From an uncultured Collinsella sp. (lineage in GTDB: Bacteria > Actinomycetota > Coriobacteriia > Coriobacteriales > Coriobacteriaceae), in assembly GCA_900554495.1 (NCBI GenBank), contig USHR01000017.1, positions 1-17,004 of the forward strand: a DNA stretch of 17,004 nucleotides, in the 5' to 3' direction. The notes below the pieces were generated by a model. That model did not search any database. It was not told the DNA's origin and saw only the letters and a program-made list of their open reading frames with translations. The position numbers and the translations under genes were made by a program. This document shows positions 13,362-17,004 of this stretch, in pieces. Each line of letters opens with the position of its first letter. Within the stretch, counting starts at the first letter, position 1.

Positions 13362-15149
13362 CTACATCAGGCGCAGACTGACGTCCTTGAGCTGGGCGCC
13401 GCTAACGGCACTCGGAGCGCCCGACATAAGGTCGGAGCCGCTGGCCGTCTTGGGGAACGCCATGACGTCGCGGATGGAGTCGGAACCGGTGAGCAGCATG
13501 CATACGCGGTCCAGGCCCAGAGCGAAACCGCCCATCGGGGGCGCACCAAACTTGAGGGCCTCCATGAGGAAGCCGAACTGAGACTCGGCACGCTCCTCGG
13601 TAAAGCCCAGGAGCTTGAGCATGGACATCTGCATCTCGGCGTTGTGGATACGCATACCGCCGCCGCCGGCCTCAAAGCCGTCCATGACAAAGTCGTAGGT
13701 GCACGAACCGGCCGCCAGCGGATCGGCCTCGATCTTGGCGATGTCGGTCTCGGTCGGCAGGGTAAAGGGCTGATGCTCGGCAGCGTAAGCCTTGCGGTCC
13801 TCATCCCAGTGGAACAGCGGGAAGTTGACGACCCACAGGAAGTCGTGGCCCTCACGTTTGATCTCAAGTGCGTTGGCCATGTGAGAACGCATGCCACCCA
13901 GGATCTCGTCAGAGAGCAGGCGCGGGCCGGCGGCGAACATCACAAGATCGCCGGGCTCGACGTCCATGCGCTCGCGCAGAGCCGCCATCTCCTCGTCAGA
14001 GAAGAACTTGACGATGGGGCTGTTGATGGAGCCGTCCTCGCGAAAAGCGATCCAGGCCAGGCCCTTGGCGCCAAACGTTGAGGCCACGCCGGCGAGCTTA
14101 TCGATCTTGGCACGTGCCCAGGCACCGGCGCCCTTGGCGTTGATGGCCTTGACGACAGAACCCTCCTCGTTTGCGGCAGTCGCAAAGACCTTGAACTTGG
14201 AGTTGGCAAAGATGTCGGTCAGGTCGACCAGGTGCATACCGTAGCGGGTATCGGGCTTGTCGGAGCCATAGGTGTCCATGGCCTCCCAGTAGTCCATGCG
14301 ACGCAGCGGCGTGGGCATCTCGACGCCCATGCGGCCGAAGGCATCGGCCAGGACCTCTTCGAGCGCGCTCATGACATCGTTCTGGTCCACGAAGGACATC
14401 TCGATATCGACCTGGGTAAACTCGGGCTGACGGTCGGCACGCAGGTCCTCGTCGCGGAAGCACTTGGCAACCTGGTAGTAGCGCTCGACGCCACCGACCA
14501 TGAGCAGCTGCTTCAGGAGCTGCGGGGACTGCGGCAGGGCGTAGAAGTTGCCCGGCTGAATACGGCTGGGAACGATGAAGTCGCGAGCGCCCTCGGGCGT
14601 GGACTTGAACAGGGAGGGCGTCTCGACCTCCATGAACTCACGGTTGTGCAGCGCCTCGCGAATGGCAAAGGTAAAGTCGGAGCGCAGCTTGAGGTTAGCC
14701 ATCATCTCGGGACGGCGGAGGTCCAGATAGCGATAGCGCAGACGGGTGTCCTCGCTGGTCTCGATACCGTCCTCGATCTGGAACGGCGGGGTGACAGACG
14801 TGTTGAGCACCTCGGCGTGGTCGGTCAGGACCTCGATCTCGCCGGTCGCGAGCTTGGCGTTGGTGGTCTCCTCGCCACGAGCGCGCACGACGCCGTGGAT
14901 CTTGATGGGCCACTCGGGACGCATGGTCTCGGCGATCTTAAAGGCGTCGCCGTCGGAGTGCTCGGGGTCGAAAGTGAGCTGCGTGATGCCCTCGCGGTCA
15001 CGAAGGTCGCAGAAAATAAGGCCGCCGTGATCGCGGCGACGGCTCACCCAACCGGTGAGGGTAACCTCTTCGCCCACGTTCTCGCGGCGAAGCTCGCCGC
15101 AGGTACGGGTGTGCATGGAATGCTCGTCAATGGGACGGGTCTGGCTCAT
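13362..15149 (-). CDS. aspS: Aspartyl-tRNA synthetase, bacterial type, with non-discriminating-like anticodon domain
   Basis: Charges tRNA with aspartate in the cytosol. The 595 residues have the bacterial layout: N-terminal OB anticodon-binding domain (about 13-115), class II catalytic core, a GAD insertion (about 300-410) and the catalytic C-terminus. Motif 2 FRDEDLRADRQPEFTQVD is at 231-248 and motif 3 GLDR starts near 545. In the OB domain RRRDHGG (37-43) has His41-Gly-Gly, where discriminating E. coli AspRS has Leu-Gly-Ser. His at this place is associated with enzymes that also charge tRNA-Asn. The start is ATG 15147-15149 behind AGGAGG. It is divergent from serB, monocistronic, and has its own terminator. 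Confidence 0.96.
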   Translation of the reverse strand: MSQTRPIDEHSMHTRTCGELRRENVGEEVTLTGWVSRRRDHGGLIFCDLRDREGITQLTFDPEHSDGDAFKIAETMRPEWPIKIHGVVRARGEETTNAKLATGEIEVLTDHAEVLNTSVTPPFQIEDGIETSEDTRLRYRYLDLRRPEMMANLKLRSDFTFAIREALHNREFMEVETPSLFKSTPEGARDFIVPSRIQPGNFYALPQSPQLLKQLLMVGGVERYYQVAKCFRDEDLRADRQPEFTQVDIEMSFVDQNDVMSALEEVLADAFGRMGVEMPTPLRRMDYWEAMDTYGSDKPDTRYGMHLVDLTDIFANSKFKVFATAANEEGSVVKAINAKGAGAWARAKIDKLAGVASTFGAKGLAWIAFREDGSINSPIVKFFSDEEMAALRERMDVEPGDLVMFAAGPRLLSDEILGGMRSHMANALEIKREGHDFLWVVNFPLFHWDEDRKAYAAEHQPFTLPTETDIAKIEADPLAAGSCTYDFVMDGFEAGGGGMRIHNAEMQMSMLKLLGFTEERAESQFGFLMEALKFGAPPMGGFALGLDRVCMLLTGSDSIRDVMAFPKTASGSDLMSGAPSAVSGAQLKDVSLRLM

Positions 15150-15170
15150 ACCAGTGATCCTCCTTTATGG

Positions 15171-15212
15171 ATCTGTGCCGCCCCGTGTCGTTCCGGGCGG
15201 CGTCGTACAGAT
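15171..15212 (-). other. Hairpin in the aspS mRNA leader
   Basis: Outer arms ATCTGT (15171-15176) and ACAGAT (15207-15212) enclose inner arms GCCGCCC (15177-15183) and GGGCGGC (15195-15201), with a 5-nt bulge on one side. It ends just before the AAAGGAGG ribosome site of aspS. No T-box sequence and no T-run were found, so it is not a recognised riboswitch. It could tune translation. Confidence 0.4.
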
Positions 15213-15405
15213 TTGCCCAGCCTGCGTAAACCGCGCAGCCGGACATGGCGTTCTATCTTATCGCACCTGTGTCGATGTGCCGCGGAAAAGTAGCTCATGC
15301 CCAAAGACTTGACGGAGACGAAACAATTGGTGCACCGCGGCCGTCGCCAAGGCGTGCCACGTGCGACAATGTGCCCCAATACAACTGCACTCGGAAAGGC
15401 CCGCC

Positions 15406-16041
15406 ATGACTGCACGCCTCATCGTTATGGATATCGACTCCACACTCATCAACCAGGAGGTCATCGACCTGTTGGGCGAGGAGGCCGGCGTAGGCGAGCA
15501 AGTGGCGAAGATCACTGAGCGCGCCATGCGCGGCGAACTGGACTTTAAGCAGGCGCTCGAGGAGCGCGTGGGGCTGCTTGCCGGCTTGGATGAGAGCGTG
15601 TTCGAGCGCACGTTTGAGCGCGTGACGTTTACCCCTGGCGCGCTGGAGCTTGTGCGCTCGGCGCACAGCAAGGGCTGGAAAGTCGGCGTGGTAAGCGGCG
15701 GCTTTCACGAGGTCGCCGACAAGATCGTAGCCGCCGCGGGCATCGACTTTTGCCTGGCTAACCGCCTGGAGGTCGTGGACGGCAAGCTCACCGGTAAGCT
15801 GGCGGCAGACATTGTAACCAAGGAGTCCAAGCTCATCCAGCTGCTGGACTGGGCAGTTGAGTGCGGTGTCGACATGGCCCATACCGTGGCAATCGGCGAC
15901 GGCGCCAACGATATCCCCATGATTCAGGCCGCGGGCACGGGCATCGCATTTTGCGCCAAGCCCAAGACGCGCGAGGCCGCCCCGTTTGCCATCGACGAGC
16001 GCAACCTGATGCTCGCCATGGACATCATCCTGCGTGACTAG
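15406..16041 (+). CDS. serB: Phosphoserine phosphatase SerB (HAD family)
   Basis: Removes phosphate from L-phosphoserine, the last step of serine synthesis, in the cytosol. It has 211 residues in a HAD fold. Motif I MDIDST contains nucleophile Asp9 and Asp11, motif II is VVSGGF, the motif III Lys lies in the KESKL region, and motif IV is GDGANDIPMI. The cap region EEAGVGEQVAKITERAMRGELDF is typical of SerB and includes the substrate-recognition Glu. It lacks the N-terminal extension of E. coli SerB and equals the short core form. The start is ATG 15406-15408 behind GGAAAGG. It is divergent from aspS. It could dephosphorylate related substrates, but SerB is the best call. Confidence 0.88.
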   Translation: MTARLIVMDIDSTLINQEVIDLLGEEAGVGEQVAKITERAMRGELDFKQALEERVGLLAGLDESVFERTFERVTFTPGALELVRSAHSKGWKVGVVSGGFHEVADKIVAAAGIDFCLANRLEVVDGKLTGKLAADIVTKESKLIQLLDWAVECGVDMAHTVAIGDGANDIPMIQAAGTGIAFCAKPKTREAAPFAIDERNLMLAMDIILRD

Positions 16042-16077
16042 CCGATCCGTCTAACAATTGAATCAGTCTGTCCTATA

Positions 16078-16111
16078 GTTTCCGAACAATTTTGTCTTAG
16101 TGTTCGGAAAC
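16078..16111. promoter_or_regulatory. Inverted repeat upstream of larB, candidate operator
   Basis: GTTTCCGAACA (16078-16088) and TGTTCGGAAAC (16101-16111) are perfect 11-bp complements 12 bp apart, 45-78 bp ahead of larB. No T-run follows on the plus strand, which argues against a serB terminator. A possible promoter (TTCGGA 16103-16108, TAGACT 16127-16132, 18-bp spacing) overlaps the right arm, so a repressor or activator site is likely. Confidence 0.5.
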
Positions 16112-16155
16112 ATACCCTTTGAGTGCTAGACTTTGCGCCGTCGAAGGGAACATAT

Positions 16156-16938
16156 ATGGATAAGCGAGATCTTGAGCAGCTGCTGAGCGATGTTGCCGGC
16201 GGATCAGTCACCCCGGCAGTCGCCCTCACGCGCATCCAGACGGCGCCGACCGCCGATCTGGGTTTTGCGCAGCTCGATCTTTCACGCGGGGTGCGCCAGG
16301 GAGCCGGCGAGGTTGTCTACGGTGCCGGTAAAACCGCCGAGCAAATTGCCGCCATTATCGAGGCGCTGCGCGATGCCGGCCAGGAGCGCATACTGGTCAC
16401 GCGCGTGGACGCCGAAAAGGCAGCCCGCACCTCGGAGCTCCTCGACGACAGCATCGACCTGGGATATGTCCCGGACGCACAGCTCGCCCTCGTGGGCGGC
16501 AAGCCCTCCCCTACCGGCAACGGACGCATCGTTGTCGCCTGCGCCGGCACGAGCGACCTGCCCGTCGCCGAGGAAGCCGCGTTGACGGCCGAGTTCTACG
16601 GCAACGAGGTCGACCGCCTCTACGACGTAGGCGTCGCCGGCCTGCACCGCCTGCTCGCGCATGCCGAGGAACTTGCCCAGGCGCAGGTGGTCATCGCCAT
16701 CGCCGGCATGGAGGGCGCTCTGGCGAGCGTTGTCGGCGGTCTGGTGAGCTGTCCGGTCATCGCCGTTCCCACCAGCGTGGGCTACGGTGCGAACTTTGGT
16801 GGCGTGGCCGCGCTGCTCGCCATGCTCAACTCCTGCGCCAGCGGCGTTTCGGTCGTCAATATCGACAATGGCTTTGGTGCCGCCTACCAGGCAAGTCTTA
16901 TCAATCATCTGAGCGCCGGCACACCCCGCGCCCGTTAA
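16156..16938 (+). CDS. larB: LarB, pyridinium-3,5-biscarboxylic acid mononucleotide synthase
   Basis: First enzyme of nickel-pincer nucleotide cofactor synthesis: it carboxylates nicotinic acid adenine dinucleotide and cleaves it to the biscarboxylic mononucleotide. The 260 residues have an N-terminal helical part with LDLSRGVRQGAGEVVYGAGKT (about 40-60) and a C-terminal PurE-like domain. Motifs in that domain are AGTSDLPVAEEA (130-141), DVGVAGLHRLL (157-167), PVIAVPTSVGYGANFGG (200-216) and LNSCASG (224-230). Cys227 is the likely catalytic cysteine. The start is ATG 16156-16158 behind GAAGGGAA; the upstream in-frame GTG at 16123 was rejected. larC begins 10 bp downstream, so the two are translated as a unit. 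The cofactor serves LarA-type racemases or epimerases, none of which is visible here. Confidence 0.95.
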   Translation: MDKRDLEQLLSDVAGGSVTPAVALTRIQTAPTADLGFAQLDLSRGVRQGAGEVVYGAGKTAEQIAAIIEALRDAGQERILVTRVDAEKAARTSELLDDSIDLGYVPDAQLALVGGKPSPTGNGRIVVACAGTSDLPVAEEAALTAEFYGNEVDRLYDVGVAGLHRLLAHAEELAQAQVVIAIAGMEGALASVVGGLVSCPVIAVPTSVGYGANFGGVAALLAMLNSCASGVSVVNIDNGFGAAYQASLINHLSAGTPRAR

Positions 16939-16948
16939 GGAGCATTCC

Positions 16949-17004
16949 ATGTCCAACCATCAGCACACGCTTATCATCGACGGCACCTCGGGCATCAGCG
17001 GCGA
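16949..17004 (+). CDS. larC: LarC, nickel insertion protein (5' end only)
   Basis: Only 18 codons and two bases are present: MSNHQHTLIIDGTSGISG. The string matches the LarC N-terminus, usually written DCFSGISGDM, with Gly-Thr replacing Cys-Phe. It follows larB by 10 bp behind AAGGAG. LarC is the CTP-dependent nickel insertase that completes the pincer cofactor. The call leans on both the short motif and the larB neighbour; the rest lies outside the window. Confidence 0.78.
   Translation, partial: MSNHQHTLIIDGTSGISG

Noticed and set aside
15150..15300. T-box riboswitch for aspS
   Set aside because: No T-box core sequence and no leader terminator were found; only a local hairpin is present.

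Overview
The window is high-GC chromosomal DNA packed with genes, and it reads as a gut actinobacterium of the Coriobacteriia; Collinsella or a close relative is my best guess. That guess rests on GC content, codon choice and gene content (Feo iron uptake, LarBC, a GH28/uronate locus in an anaerobe-like setting), not on any marker gene. Most genes lie on the minus strand; only serB, larB and the start of larC at the right end are on the plus strand. No rRNA, tRNA, CRISPR array, transposase or integrase was recognised.

Positions 1-9144 form a pectin/galacturonate utilisation locus. Read in the direction of transcription (right to left), it has a LacI-family regulator, uxaC (uronate isomerase), uxaB (tagaturonate reductase), uxaA (altronate dehydratase), a GPH-family sugar symporter and a GH28 polygalacturonase-like hydrolase cut by the left edge. 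Together they would import galacturonides, release galacturonate inside the cell (the hydrolase has no signal peptide) and convert it through tagaturonate and altronate to 2-keto-3-deoxygluconate. The kinase and aldolase needed next are not in the window. The palindrome AGGTGAACGTTCACCT and close variants occur twice before uxaC and three times before the transporter. In both promoters one copy covers the -35 region and another sits directly downstream of the -10, which defines a local regulon probably controlled by the LacI-family protein. Between uxaC and the regulator gene lies a 199-bp segment bounded by near-perfect 32-bp inverted repeats with a strong terminator hairpin inside. It is the most unexplained structure in the window.

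Positions 9238-12714 are a ferrous iron uptake cluster: two tandem feoA genes, feoB, and a small Cys-rich FeoB-associated membrane protein. A 10-mer, AGTTAACCAC, occurs as a 14-bp inverted repeat before the first feoA and again before the small Cys-rich gene. A further palindrome lies before feoB. These are candidate sites for a metal-dependent repressor.

Positions 12761-15149 hold two housekeeping genes with their own terminators: an HPr whose position 46 is Asp instead of the regulatory Ser, and aspS, whose N-terminal domain carries the His-Gly-Gly signature of non-discriminating AspRS. Between them are two 46-bp units built from four alternating copies of a 14-bp arm (REP/BIME-like).

Positions 15406-17004, on the plus strand, carry serB (phosphoserine phosphatase), an 11-bp perfect inverted repeat likely to be an operator, larB (first enzyme of nickel-pincer cofactor synthesis) and the first 18 codons of larC.
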